A stretch of DNA of 64,000 nt from Flaviflexus equikiangi. Its GTDB lineage: Bacteria > Actinomycetota > Actinomycetes > Actinomycetales > Actinomycetaceae. The stretch lies in NCBI RefSeq assembly GCF_014069875.1, contig NZ_CP059676.1, positions 1 through 64,000 on the forward strand, read 5' to 3'. The notes under the pieces are model-generated. The model had not been told where the DNA came from and did not search any database. It was given only the letters and a program-made list of their open reading frames with translations. Of the stretch, positions 35,700 to 44,933 are shown one piece after another; position 1 is the first letter of the stretch; each line of letters begins with the position of its first letter. The position numbers were made by a program, and so were the translations under genes.

Positions 35700-36484
35700 T
35701 TGTGATGCATGACGGTCATGGATGGCTGGGCAAGGAATGCGAGAGCCGCGATCGTGAAAGCCGACATGGCGGACGCTGCCCGATTCCGGTCAACCCCGTA
35801 ATTGTCGGCCAACCAGTCCGCACCGACCTCGAGTGACCACGCATCGACGTCGAACACGTCGATATGGCCGAGACGGTCGAGGGTGTTCTGGTCGATCGTC
35901 GTCCCCTTCTCATGGTTGATGACGATCGCGATCTCGGAATGGAACCCGCGCAGCGGCGTGACTGTCGTATGGGGCTGGTCATCGAACATGCGGTAGATGC
36001 CAGCCGAGTCGAGCTTCTCCCCGGCGAGCGATGCAAGAGGATAACCGGTCGCCATCGGCATATCGAGAGCCTCCGCAACCTCCCGCACGAGAGCCTCATG
36101 ATCATTCGCCAAGTCGATGATGGAGGAGACCCAGTCAAGCGCTCCACAGCCGCTCGACCTGTCATCCGGCCCGACATGGATGGCACCCTCGGTGCCATGC
36201 CACGTGAGTTTCGTCGTCAGCTCAGACGCCCCCCACATCGGATCAGTCGCACCACGCGTAGCCGCCAGCCCGACAAGGAGGCTCAAACTACCCCCGGGCG
36301 CACACGGCACGATCTGGGCGTACGGCGTCGTGGGGCGCCGACCGTCGATGCACCGCCCGGGCAGATCCTGATCGGTCAGCGTGTAGAGCGTCCCGTCGGC
36401 GTTCGCCTGGGCGAGAGGCCCCAGCGCCGGATGATCCGGGTCGGGGGCAATGGATCCGATGGCTAGCTTGGCGAATTGCTCCAT
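35696..36484 (-). CDS. Cadmium/zeta-type carbonic anhydrase-like protein
   Basis: A 262-residue soluble protein. From memory of the diatom CDCA repeat, conserved landmarks line up: RCIDGR with Cys45, Asp47 and Arg49; PGG (63-65); then His103 and Cys113 in IHVGPDDRSSGCG. The ten-residue His-Cys spacing equals the CDCA metal site. C-terminal VDAW...LADNYGVD also matches. Zeta enzymes hydrate CO2 with Cd or Zn held by Cys-His-Cys. The homology is inference, and catalysis is unproven. The gene starts four bases after the crgA stop, so the two are probably co-transcribed. Confidence 0.68.
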   Translation of the reverse strand: MEQFAKLAIGSIAPDPDHPALGPLAQANADGTLYTLTDQDLPGRCIDGRRPTTPYAQIVPCAPGGSLSLLVGLAATRGATDPMWGASELTTKLTWHGTEGAIHVGPDDRSSGCGALDWVSSIIDLANDHEALVREVAEALDMPMATGYPLASLAGEKLDSAGIYRMFDDQPHTTVTPLRGFHSEIAIVINHEKGTTIDQNTLDRLGHIDVFDVDAWSLEVGADWLADNYGVDRNRAASAMSAFTIAALAFLAQPSMTVMHHN

Positions 36485-36488
36485 AACC

Positions 36489-36758
36489 CTACTTCCAGCC
36501 GAGTGTCATGAGGAAACCGACGATCATGACACCGAAACCGACGAAGAGATTGTAGTTGCCGTTCTCGAACGGGATCGGCCAGTTGCCGCCCGTCACGTAG
36601 GCCGTCACGACAACGATGAGGCCGAGGACCATGAGTCCGACCATGAGCGGTGCCCACCATCGCGGCGATGACTGCGGCTCGCGATTCTTCTCGATCTCAA
36701 GCTCGCGCTGCGCGCGCTTCTTCTGGACTGCGGCCTTGCGACGCCTGGACTCGGGCAT
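36489..36758 (-). CDS. crgA: Cell division protein CrgA
   Basis: An 89-residue divisome membrane protein of actinobacteria. It has a basic, charged N-terminus (MPESRRRKAAVQKKRA), a first helix WWAPLMVGLMVLGLIVVVTAYV, conserved loop PFENGNYN and second helix VGFGVMIVGFLMTLGWK. CrgA binds FtsZ/FtsI-type partners at midcell. ATG 36758 with AAGGAG upstream. Divergent from sortase E and upstream of the carbonic-anhydrase homologue. Confidence 0.95.
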   Translation of the reverse strand: MPESRRRKAAVQKKRAQRELEIEKNREPQSSPRWWAPLMVGLMVLGLIVVVTAYVTGGNWPIPFENGNYNLFVGFGVMIVGFLMTLGWK

Positions 36759-36825
36759 GTTCGCTCCTTCGTTTAGGGATGGCATAATCTTAACTGGACC
36801 AACGCGGAATTGAGGAGGGGCACCG

Positions 36826-37554
36826 ATGCGCCGACACGCCAAGGCCAAACCGTCAGCCTTCTCGAGAGTACTCGGTGTGACCGGTGAACTTCTCATCACC
36901 GCCGGCGTCGTCGTCCTCCTCTTCATTCTCTGGCAGGTCTGGTGGACCGACATCATTGCCGGGCGGGAGCAGGCGCGGCTCGTCGGAAACTTCTATGACG
37001 AGGTCGCCGACAGCGGCGACGGCATCGGAACCGAGCATCGAGACGACCCTCCCGTGGTCGATGTGGACAGCATCAGACCCACCATCGGAACAAACAACAT
37101 TTGGGCGATCCTCCACGTTCCCGCCTTCGGCGACGACTACCAGGTGGGCATCGCCGAAGGCGTCGACCTCAGGACCATCCTCGATCAGGGCAGCCTCGGC
37201 CACTACCCGGAGACCCAGCTCCCGGGAGAGCCCGGCAACTTCGCTCTCGCGGGACACCGACAGACTTACGGTGCGCCGCTGTGGGCCCAGCCCGACCTCG
37301 AGATCGGAGCTCCCCTGATCGTGGAGACAGCCGACAACTTCTATGTCTATCGCGTGACCGAGCACGAGATCGTGGCACCCAGCGCAGTCGAGGTACTCGC
37401 CCCAGTCCCGGGTGATCCTGGTGCCGCAGCAGACGGTCACTATCTCACGCTCACAACCTGTCACCCCCCATTCGTCTCCAACCAGAGATGGATCACGTAC
37501 GCAGAACTCGACTATTGGATGCCCCGCTCCGAGGGCGTCCCGAAGGAGCTGTGA
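36826..37554 (+). CDS. Class E sortase
   Basis: A 242-residue membrane-bound transpeptidase. N-terminal membrane helix about 23-42, catalytic His in LAGHRQTYG, catalytic Cys212 in TLTTCHPPF and Arg in SNQRW. Class E sortases of high-G+C Gram-positives anchor LAXTG-type proteins or pilins to the wall. No substrate gene is visible here. A GAGGAGG site precedes the ATG, and the stop overlaps the next small gene. Confidence 0.93.
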   Translation: MRRHAKAKPSAFSRVLGVTGELLITAGVVVLLFILWQVWWTDIIAGREQARLVGNFYDEVADSGDGIGTEHRDDPPVVDVDSIRPTIGTNNIWAILHVPAFGDDYQVGIAEGVDLRTILDQGSLGHYPETQLPGEPGNFALAGHRQTYGAPLWAQPDLEIGAPLIVETADNFYVYRVTEHEIVAPSAVEVLAPVPGDPGAAADGHYLTLTTCHPPFVSNQRWITYAELDYWMPRSEGVPKEL

Positions 37555-37709
37555 TGTATTCGGCCCTCTTTCGTCGGCTCCCAGGCCCCACATGGTTCAA
37601 GATCATCGAGATGATGATCCTTGCAGCCCTCGTCATCGTCGTCCTGTTCGGCTGGGTCTTCCCCTGGGCGGCAGAGAACCTCCCCATCTCAGAGAACACG
37701 GTCGGCTAA
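37554..37709 (+). CDS. Small single-span membrane protein
   Basis: A 51-residue protein beginning MYSALFRRLPGPTWFK, with one membrane helix IIEMMILAALVIVVLFGWVFPWA (about 17-39) and a short outer tail. Its ATG overlaps the sortase stop (TGATG) and its TAA overlaps the pabA ATG (TAATG), so it is translated with both. Small proteins of this type recur at this position in actinobacteria, but no function is known to me. Confidence 0.75.
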   Translation: MYSALFRRLPGPTWFKIIEMMILAALVIVVLFGWVFPWAAENLPISENTVG

Positions 37710-38344
37710 TGAGCACCATTCTTGTCATCGATAACTACGACTCGTTCGTCTACACCATTGCCGACTATCTCCAGCAGCTCGGAGCGACCGTCGACATCGT
37801 CCGCAACGACCAGGTCGAAGCAGAAGACGCGGAAGACTACGATGGTGTCCTCATATCGCCCGGCCCGGGCGCGCCGGCGGATGCCGGCGTCTCGATCGAC
37901 ATGATCCGCTACTGCGCGGAAACGAAGAAACCCGTTCTCGGCGTATGCCTGGGACACCAGGCGCTCGCGGAGGTCTTCGGGGGCGTCGTCTCACATTCCC
38001 CGGAACTGATGCACGGCAAGACGTCACACATCCACCACGACGGGACCGGCGTGTTCGAGTCGCTTCCCAGTCCGCTCGAGGTCACCCGCTATCATTCGCT
38101 GGCGATCGAGAACGGTACCAACCCGGACGAACTCGAGGTGACGGCGAGCGTTCTCTCGGCCCGCGGCGAGGTCATCATGGCGGTCCAGCATTGTTCGCTT
38201 CCCCTGTGGGGGGTCCAGTTCCATCCCGAATCCATCCTCACGCAGGGCGGACACCGCATGCTCGCCAACTGGTTGGCGATAACCGGTGATGATCGGGCAG
38301 TATCGCGCTCTGCCGGCCTAGCGCCCTTGATTCAGCGCGGCTAG
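37709..38344 (+). CDS. pabA: Anthranilate/aminodeoxychorismate synthase glutaminase subunit
   Basis: Class I glutamine amidotransferase supplying ammonia for 4-amino-4-deoxychorismate (folate) or anthranilate (tryptophan). Triad: Cys80 in GVCLGHQ, plus His and Glu in QFHPES. Also DNYDSFVY and SPGPGAP. 211 residues. No synthase partner is in this window, so PabA and TrpG roles cannot be separated. The position before pknB is standard in actinobacteria. Confidence 0.92.
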   Translation: MSTILVIDNYDSFVYTIADYLQQLGATVDIVRNDQVEAEDAEDYDGVLISPGPGAPADAGVSIDMIRYCAETKKPVLGVCLGHQALAEVFGGVVSHSPELMHGKTSHIHHDGTGVFESLPSPLEVTRYHSLAIENGTNPDELEVTASVLSARGEVIMAVQHCSLPLWGVQFHPESILTQGGHRMLANWLAITGDDRAVSRSAGLAPLIQRG

Positions 38345-38363
38345 CAGCCCGCCCGATAGAGAT

Positions 38364-38392
38364 CTGGGAGGAGAGCCATGCTCCCCTCCCAG
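38364..38392. terminator. Bidirectional terminator hairpin
   Basis: Stem CTGGGAGG / CCTCCCAG with extra internal pairing, between the convergent pabA and pknB. Confidence 0.7.
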
Positions 38393-38396
38393 TCCT

Positions 38397-40241
38397 CTAC
38401 GGTGACGGCGACTCCGACGGCTCGTCCGATGGTTCGGGAGTCGGGGTCGGCGTCGGCGTGGGTGTCGCGGGAGGCTCTGTCGTGGGCTCCTCGGTCACCG
38501 GGGGAGCCTTCGCAATCGTGATCGTGATCTGAGTGCCGGTCGTGACGATCGACCCCTCACGATAATCCTGTCCGATCACCGTGTCCGGAGTAGCATCCGC
38601 TGTCTCCTGCGGCTCGATCCGATAGCTCAGGCCCCGAGCATCCAGCTCGGCAGTCGCGATGTCGACATTGAGGGTCAAAAGGTTGGGGACCGTGACTCGG
38701 CCCGAGGAGACCTCGACGTTGACCACCGTCTGTCGCGGCACCCGGGAGTTCGGCGCAGGATCCGAGGAGACGACTTCGCCCTCGTCGTAGGTCGGGTTGT
38801 TGTCGACCGTCGTCGTCGTTCCCCAGATCAGCCCCTCGTCTTCGATGGCGCGACGGGCGGCCTCCACACTGAGCCCTGTCACGTCGGGAACGGTGGCCTC
38901 CCCGACCCCTGCCGAGAACGTCACCTCAACGCTCGAGCCCTTCTCAACCTGAGAACCCACCGGGGGATTCGCAGACACGAACAACCCTGCGTCGATCTCG
39001 TCGGATTCGACGGGTTCCGCGATCGTCATGTCCAAGTCCTGCTCCGCTAGAGCATTGCGGACTTCCTGTTGGTTCATGCCCTCAAGGTTGGGGATTTGGA
39101 CGAGCTCAATGCTCGGCGTCGGCTCCTCGGGAGGATCATCGTTGCCGAAGACCTGGAAAGCCACAAAACCGAGCACCGCAAGGAGAAGAACAATGACTGC
39201 CCACAGCCACCCATTGTTCGACTTCTGCTGCTGGGCGGGCAGTTGGCCCGTCTCATACGGGGGGTAATTGCCTGTGTGAGCAGACGCCGCTGTCGGGATG
39301 GAGCCGGGGGCGGCGGCCCCCAAGACAGCCGTGGCCGCCGCGGCAGGCACCGCATAGGCAGTTGTCGCTGGAGCACCCACCGCCTGCCCGCGGACCGCGG
39401 ACAGCAGATCAGCACGGAACTCAGCGGCACTCTGATAACGATCCTCCCGGGTCTTCGAGAGAGCCTTGAGCACGACACGGTCGATGTTGTCAGGAATGTC
39501 TGCAGTGACAGAGGAAGGCGGCGCGGGAACCTCCGACACGTGCTGATAGGCAACCGAAACGGCGCTATCGCCGGTAAAGGGGGGCTTGCCCGTCAACATC
39601 TCGTACAGCAAGCATCCCGCCGAGTAGAGATCAGAACGAGTATCGACGACTTCGCCCCGGGCCTGCTCCGGCGATAGGTATTGAGCCGTACCCACCACCG
39701 TGTTCGTCTGGGTGACCGTGGAATGTGCGTCAGCGAGAGCGCGCGCAATGCCGAAGTCCATGACCTTGACCGAACCGTCTGGGGTGAGCATGATGTTGCC
39801 CGGCTTGATGTCGCGATGAATGATGCCTTCGCGATGAGAATACTCGAGTGCTGAGAGCACGCCGGCCGCGACATGTGCGGCCTCGTCGATCGGAATCGGG
39901 TCACCGTCGGCCAGCAGGTCGCGAACCGTCTGACCGTTCACGTACTCCATGACGATAAACGGGAGCGTGATCGTGCCCTGGTTCGTCTGGATGTCTTCTT
40001 CACCCGTGTCGTAGACGGCGACGATCGACGGATGATTGAGAGCCGCCGACGATTGGGCTTCGCGACGGAACCTGGCGAGGAACGTGTCATCGGTTGCCAT
40101 GTCGGATCGCAGGATCTTGATGGCTACGGTGCGCGAAAGACGGGTGTCGTAAGCGATGTACACCTGAGCCATGCCGCCGCGCCCGATGAGCCGACCGACC
40201 TCGTAACGGTCTGCCAGCATTCGGGGTAGTTGGTCCACCAT
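38397..40241 (-). CDS. pknB: Serine/threonine protein kinase with PASTA domains (PknB-like)
   Basis: Transmembrane receptor kinase of 614 residues controlling cell-wall growth. Kinase domain about 11-270: GRGGMAQVY, Lys42, HRDIKPGN (Asp144), DFG, and a Thr-rich activation loop. One membrane helix (WLWAVIVLLLAVLGFVAF) follows, then three extracellular PASTA domains and a Pro/Thr-rich tail. Mycobacterial PknB has four PASTA units. ATG 40241 has AAAGGG upstream; the longer open frame overlaps pbpA. No pknA paralogue is present next to it. Confidence 0.96.
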   Translation of the reverse strand: MVDQLPRMLADRYEVGRLIGRGGMAQVYIAYDTRLSRTVAIKILRSDMATDDTFLARFRREAQSSAALNHPSIVAVYDTGEEDIQTNQGTITLPFIVMEYVNGQTVRDLLADGDPIPIDEAAHVAAGVLSALEYSHREGIIHRDIKPGNIMLTPDGSVKVMDFGIARALADAHSTVTQTNTVVGTAQYLSPEQARGEVVDTRSDLYSAGCLLYEMLTGKPPFTGDSAVSVAYQHVSEVPAPPSSVTADIPDNIDRVVLKALSKTREDRYQSAAEFRADLLSAVRGQAVGAPATTAYAVPAAAATAVLGAAAPGSIPTAASAHTGNYPPYETGQLPAQQQKSNNGWLWAVIVLLLAVLGFVAFQVFGNDDPPEEPTPSIELVQIPNLEGMNQQEVRNALAEQDLDMTIAEPVESDEIDAGLFVSANPPVGSQVEKGSSVEVTFSAGVGEATVPDVTGLSVEAARRAIEDEGLIWGTTTTVDNNPTYDEGEVVSSDPAPNSRVPRQTVVNVEVSSGRVTVPNLLTLNVDIATAELDARGLSYRIEPQETADATPDTVIGQDYREGSIVTTGTQITITIAKAPPVTEEPTTEPPATPTPTPTPTPEPSDEPSESPSP

Positions 40242-40260
40242 GTTTTCCCTTTCGTTACAC

Positions 40261-41718
40261 CTAATCCGATAGCGCGGCCAGCATGACCGACTGCGCCATG
40301 GGGGCGGCGAGAGACCCGCCGTCAGTACCAAAACCCTGGTAGCCGCCGTTTTCCACGACGACCGCGATCGCCACCTCAGGATTATCGGCCGGAGCGAACC
40401 CGATAAACCAGGCATGTGGGGGGATTGTCGTCGATATCTCTGCGGTACCCGTCTTGCCGGCAACCTCGACACCCTGGATTTGTGCCCGATAACCAGTCCC
40501 GTTCGCCACGACATCGACCATCATGTCCGTCATCAGCTGCGCAGTGTTCTCGCTCATGGCAACCGAGTACTCCTCGGGATTCGTCACGCTGAGGACACCA
40601 AGGTCGGCAGACAGGGTCCGATCCACAAGGTAGGGCTTCATGAGTGACCCGTCATTGGCGATGGCGGAGGCGACCATCGCCATCTGCATCGGAGTCACAC
40701 GAACATCGAACTGTCCGAACGCACTCTGCGCAAGCTCGGCCTGCGTCGCAGTGTCGGGGAACTGTGACGGAGTGACAGTCATCGGGATAGAGAGTGACTG
40801 GCCGAAGCCGAAGGCTTCCGCCTGCTCCCGGACCGTGTCTTCGCCCAAGTCGACTGCCGCGATCGCAAACGGAGTGTTGCAGGACTGGCGGAGGGACTGA
40901 AGGAGCGTCGCCTGCCCGGATCCGTCCCCACAGGCGAGTTCGCCAGGGTTGTTGATCGCGTGAGTCGTACCCGGCGGAGTGTATTCCGTCGGTGCGTCGA
41001 TGAGATCGTTTGGCTGATAGCCGTTCTCCAGCATCGCCGTCGCTGTGACAACCTTGAAGACCGACCCTGGGGCGTAGAGATCCCCGCCGATTGCGCGATT
41101 GATGAGGGGTTGAGTCTCGTCCGCGACCAGTGCATCGTAGTTCGCTCGTGCGGCCTCGGCGTCGTGGGTTGCGAGGAGGTTCGGATCGTAGCTCGGGATC
41201 GACACCATGGCAAGGATGCGGCCGGTGTCGGGTTCGAGGACGACGATTGAGCCGCGCTGCCCGTTCAGGGCGTCAACAGCGGCCTGCTGGACGTCAGGAT
41301 CGAGAGTGAGCTCGACGCCCCCGCCGCGTTGGGCGTTGCCCGTGATGAGGTCCTTCAGCCGCTGGAGTGCGAGGGACTGGGAGGACCCGCCGAGGACGCT
41401 GTTCTCGTAACGTTCGACCCCGGTGATGGAGTTGAAGGCGACCGAGAAGTAGCCGGTCGAATGGGCGTACAGCTCCCCCTGCTGGTATGTGCGCAGGAAG
41501 TTGTAGAGATTGTCGACCGGTTCGGACGTGACGACGGGTTGATCAGCCACGATGATCGGGCCTCGTTCGCGGCCGTACTCCTCATAGATCGTGCGGGAGT
41601 TGCGGGCGTCAGCGTTGAGCTCGGGAGCGCGAACGAACTGAATCATGGTCACGGACACGAGCAGTGCAAGGAACATGAGGCACGTGAGCGTGGCTATTCG
41701 TCGGATGGGTTGATTCAT
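40261..41718 (-). CDS. pbpA: Penicillin-binding protein 2-type transpeptidase (PbpA)
   Basis: Peptidoglycan DD-transpeptidase of 485 residues. N-terminal membrane anchor about 8-28, then SxxK in APGSVFKVV (active-site Ser), SxN in RQSCNTPF and KTG in GKTGTAE. It partners the SEDS protein encoded just upstream. The ATG overlaps the rodA stop. It lies between rodA and pknB as in mycobacteria. Confidence 0.96.
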   Translation of the reverse strand: MNQPIRRIATLTCLMFLALLVSVTMIQFVRAPELNADARNSRTIYEEYGRERGPIIVADQPVVTSEPVDNLYNFLRTYQQGELYAHSTGYFSVAFNSITGVERYENSVLGGSSQSLALQRLKDLITGNAQRGGGVELTLDPDVQQAAVDALNGQRGSIVVLEPDTGRILAMVSIPSYDPNLLATHDAEAARANYDALVADETQPLINRAIGGDLYAPGSVFKVVTATAMLENGYQPNDLIDAPTEYTPPGTTHAINNPGELACGDGSGQATLLQSLRQSCNTPFAIAAVDLGEDTVREQAEAFGFGQSLSIPMTVTPSQFPDTATQAELAQSAFGQFDVRVTPMQMAMVASAIANDGSLMKPYLVDRTLSADLGVLSVTNPEEYSVAMSENTAQLMTDMMVDVVANGTGYRAQIQGVEVAGKTGTAEISTTIPPHAWFIGFAPADNPEVAIAVVVENGGYQGFGTDGGSLAAPMAQSVMLAALSD

Positions 41719-43160
41719 GGCAGCTGCACCGCCTGAGTCTCCTGTCGATCGGCTGGGGACGAAGGGCTGCGCGGAGTCAGATCATGAGGGGGCTCGCCGC
41801 CGCCGTCGTACTCCCAGGCGGGCGGCAGCGGCTCGGACGACCTGATCTGCGGTTCGCGGGCAGCATTCGAGACGCGCAACAGCAGACCGATGACGATCCA
41901 GTTGCACAGCAGGGAGGACCCACCGAGTGCGACGAGCGGAAGCGTGAGGCCGGTCAGCGGGATCAGACGAGTCACGCCTCCGACCACGACGAACACTTGA
42001 AGAGCAATGACGAACGACAGGCCGGACGCGAGAAGCTTCCCGAAACCATCCCGGACGTAGGCGGCGCTGCGCAAGCCCCGCACAACGATGACCAGATAGA
42101 GGGAGAGGACGGCGAAGACGCCTATCATTCCCAGCTCCTCGCCGATGCTGGAGATGATGAAGTCTGAATTTGCCTGGGGGACGATGCCTGGATAGCCCTG
42201 GCCGAGACCGGCGCCGAACAGGCCGCCGGATGCCATGCCGAAGTTGCTCTGGACGACCTGGTAAGAGCCGAAAGGTGCGTTGTACACGTCCGGGTCCATT
42301 GCGTTCAGCCACACGGTGAAACGGGCAGTCACATGCGGGAAGGCCTGGAATGCGACGAATCCGCCGCCGAGGGCGAGGAGCCCGCCGATGATCATCCACG
42401 ACAGACGGTCGGTCGCGACGTAGAGCATCGACACGAAGAGCCCGAAGAACAGGATCGAGGTGCCGAGATCCTTCTGGAAGATGAGGACGGCGATGCAGAC
42501 GGCCCACGCGAGCAGGATAGGGGCCAGGTGGCGGAGCTGGGGGAGTTGGAGTCGAAGAAACTTTGGGCCCGCAAGAGCAAGATTGTCTCGGTTCACGACG
42601 AGGTAACCGGCGAAGAAGACGGCGAGGAAGATCTTCGCCAGCTCGGCAGGCTGGAACGAGAAGCCAGCGATGTTGATCCAGATCCGTGCGCCGTAGATCT
42701 CTCGACCCAAGCCGGGAATCAGCGGAAGGAGGAGCAGCAGGGCACCGATGACGAGTGACGTGTAGGTGAAACGGCGCAGAATCCGGTGGTCGCGCAGAAC
42801 GACGACGGTGAGGACAGCAACCGTCAGTCCAAGAAGGGTGAAGACAGCCTGTGAACTCGCGTGAGACGTGTTCTTGGCAATGTCGAGACGGTCGATGACG
42901 GCGATGCCAAGCCCATTGAGCGCTAGCGCTGAGGGAAGGATAACCGGGTCGGCATAGGGCGCCGCCCAGCGTATGAGGAGATGGGCGGTCAGAGCGACAC
43001 CAAGCGCCCCAGCCGAGATGATGACGAAGTTGCCAGGCAGGCTTCCCTCGGCGCCGAGGTTGACGAGCGCGTATGCGCCCACCCCGATGAGGACCGCGAT
43101 CACGGTCAGGAGGAACTCCGGGAGACGTCCCGGACTGGCCGCGCGGGGAGCCGCCGTCAC
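41715..43160 (-). CDS. rodA: SEDS peptidoglycan glycosyltransferase RodA/FtsW
   Basis: A 481-residue polytopic membrane protein with about ten helices that polymerises lipid II. SEDS motifs: AKIFLAVFFAGYLV, FQKDLGTSILFFGLF and GLTLPLVALGGSSLL. The start is GTG at 43160, overlapping the pstP stop (GTGA); the longer upstream frame is antisense-like sequence within pstP. The C-terminal tail is Pro-rich and cytoplasmic. It forms the glycan-crosslinking pair with PbpA. Confidence 0.95.
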   Translation of the reverse strand: MTAAPRAASPGRLPEFLLTVIAVLIGVGAYALVNLGAEGSLPGNFVIISAGALGVALTAHLLIRWAAPYADPVILPSALALNGLGIAVIDRLDIAKNTSHASSQAVFTLLGLTVAVLTVVVLRDHRILRRFTYTSLVIGALLLLLPLIPGLGREIYGARIWINIAGFSFQPAELAKIFLAVFFAGYLVVNRDNLALAGPKFLRLQLPQLRHLAPILLAWAVCIAVLIFQKDLGTSILFFGLFVSMLYVATDRLSWMIIGGLLALGGGFVAFQAFPHVTARFTVWLNAMDPDVYNAPFGSYQVVQSNFGMASGGLFGAGLGQGYPGIVPQANSDFIISSIGEELGMIGVFAVLSLYLVIVVRGLRSAAYVRDGFGKLLASGLSFVIALQVFVVVGGVTRLIPLTGLTLPLVALGGSSLLCNWIVIGLLLRVSNAAREPQIRSSEPLPPAWEYDGGGEPPHDLTPRSPSSPADRQETQAVQLP

Positions 43161-44446
43161 GGTGTCTCCCCAGGCTGGCTGCCGCTGCCGCTCTGCGTCG
43201 GTGGAGTCGGATCCTCCGACGGCGATGCCGGCTCGGTCGTGGGCTCGGTCGTGGGCTCGTCTGTCACGTCTTTGAGGAAGCGCTCCTCGAGCTCGGCGAC
43301 AAACTGCTCTGCATCGGCTCGTGATGACAGCGTGACAGGTTCGCGCAGTCGACGCTGCGCAGTGTCGGTCAGGTCGTCGATGCGAATCGCGGAGCGCTCT
43401 TCCAGGTGGGATAGATCGAACGGTCCCACGGATTGCGGCACTCCCCGGTAGATCCCGACATTGCCGTCTGCGGCGTACACGTAATACTGGGATTGCGTCC
43501 AGAACCATCCGCCGAACAGGCCCCCGCCGACGAGGAGGAGCAGACCGAAGATGACCGCGACACGGGCAGGCCACTTCCTCTTGACGGCAGCAGCCGGCTC
43601 GTCCGCATCGCTGCGAACGGCTGTGCGTTCGAGATGATTCGACGCTCCATCGTGGAAGAGTGAGGCGGCCGAGCCCACGACAACGGGCGAGGTGGAGGGC
43701 GCGGTAGCGGCCGTGACATCACGGTCGTCGAGGACATCGGCAAGAACAACGGTCACGTTGTCGGGTGCCCCTCCTGCTAGCGCAAGTTCAATCAAACGGT
43801 CAGCGCACTTGTCGAGGTTCTGGTAGTGCATCATGGTGTGCGCGATCGTCTCGTTCGAGACAACCCCGAAGAGACCATCGGAGCAGAGCAGCCAACGATC
43901 ACCGACCACGGCTTCCCGCACGGATTCGTCGAGCTCGACCTCCCCTTCCGTGTCGCCCAGAGCGCGCATGATCACGTTCTTCTTCGGGTGATTCTCTGCC
44001 TCCTCAGGAGTGATCTGCCCGTGGTCGACGAGATATTGGACGAGAGTGTGATCCTTGGTGACCTGGATGAGGGAATCGCCGCGAAGGAGATATGCGCGGG
44101 AATCGCCGATGTGGACCATGGCGAGCTTGTTGCCGGATCGGAGAATGGCGATGCAGGTGGTTCCCATGCCCTTGAGGCTTCTATCGCGCTCCGCCATGTC
44201 GACAAGTTCGTCATGAGCGCCGGTCACTGCGTCGCGCAGCAACGGAAGGAGATCTTCGGCCCGATGGATATCGTCGAGTGCTGCCAGCATCGACACCGTC
44301 ACACTCGAGGCAGTGTCGCCGCCCGCCGCCCCGCCCATGCCGTCCGCCATGACGAGCAGGTGCGGCCCGGCGTAACCAGCATCCTGGTTGTTCCTGCGAA
44401 CTGCACCGATGTCGGATCGTGCAGCGAAACGGAGGTGAACAGACAT
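43157..44446 (-). CDS. pstP: PP2C-type protein phosphatase PstP
   Basis: Reverses PknB phosphorylation. A 429-residue membrane protein. PP2C domain about 1-240 with metal motifs NNQDAGYAG, ADGMGGAAGGDTAS, HIGDSRAYL and GGAPDNVTVVL. One membrane helix (VAVIFGLLLLVGGGLFGGWFW) and an external Pro/Thr-rich tail follow. ATG 44446 is chosen over an upstream in-frame codon because it follows the fhaB stop and gives the family N-terminus. Confidence 0.96.
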   Translation of the reverse strand: MSVHLRFAARSDIGAVRRNNQDAGYAGPHLLVMADGMGGAAGGDTASSVTVSMLAALDDIHRAEDLLPLLRDAVTGAHDELVDMAERDRSLKGMGTTCIAILRSGNKLAMVHIGDSRAYLLRGDSLIQVTKDHTLVQYLVDHGQITPEEAENHPKKNVIMRALGDTEGEVELDESVREAVVGDRWLLCSDGLFGVVSNETIAHTMMHYQNLDKCADRLIELALAGGAPDNVTVVLADVLDDRDVTAATAPSTSPVVVGSAASLFHDGASNHLERTAVRSDADEPAAAVKRKWPARVAVIFGLLLLVGGGLFGGWFWTQSQYYVYAADGNVGIYRGVPQSVGPFDLSHLEERSAIRIDDLTDTAQRRLREPVTLSSRADAEQFVAELEERFLKDVTDEPTTEPTTEPASPSEDPTPPTQSGSGSQPGETP

Positions 44447-44453
44447 GGTGTCC

Positions 44454-44933
44454 CTAACTCTGCAGCGTGAAGGTCGTCTGGCCGATCGTGACCGAGTCAC
44501 CGGCCTTCACGGGCATAGGGTGGTCGATCGGTTGGCCATGGACGAACGTGCCGTTGGTCGACTGGAGGTCTTCGACAAACCACTGGCCTTCCGACACGAA
44601 GAATCGAGCGTGCCTGGCGGATGAGTAGGAGTCGTTGAGAACGAGCGCTGAATCAGGGGAGCGTCCCACGATCACGGAGGAGTTCCCCAGCGGGACCGTC
44701 GTCCCCGCAAGAGGCCCGCCGGTCACCAGGATCTTCGTCGGGGTAACGCCTCTCGGCTTCGGCGACGGTGACTTCCTGGAACCAGCAGAGGCAGTAGGAG
44801 AAATGGGACGAGGCCGGCGGGGGATTCGAACCCCGTAGATGTCCTTTCGCAGGGTTGACATGATCGACAAGACAAAGACCCACAGCAGGACGAGGAAGCC
44901 CAGCTGGAGAACTGTCAGGACCAGGTCGCTCAT
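44454..44933 (-). CDS. fhaB: FHA-domain membrane protein FhaB (FipA-like)
   Basis: A 159-residue protein with an N-terminal membrane helix (about 5-25), a basic linker and a C-terminal FHA domain (about 85-158: VGRSPDSALVLND, SSARHARF, STNGTF). FHA domains bind phosphothreonine made by PknB. Mycobacterial FhaB/FipA links to the divisome. The ATG overlaps the fhaA stop by four bases. Confidence 0.93.
   Translation of the reverse strand: MSDLVLTVLQLGFLVLLWVFVLSIMSTLRKDIYGVRIPRRPRPISPTASAGSRKSPSPKPRGVTPTKILVTGGPLAGTTVPLGNSSVIVGRSPDSALVLNDSYSSARHARFFVSEGQWFVEDLQSTNGTFVHGQPIDHPMPVKAGDSVTIGQTTFTLQS

Noticed and set aside
40242-40514. 91-residue N-terminal extension of PknB
   Set aside because: Overlaps pbpA in another frame and is not kinase-like; ATG 40241 has a ribosome site.
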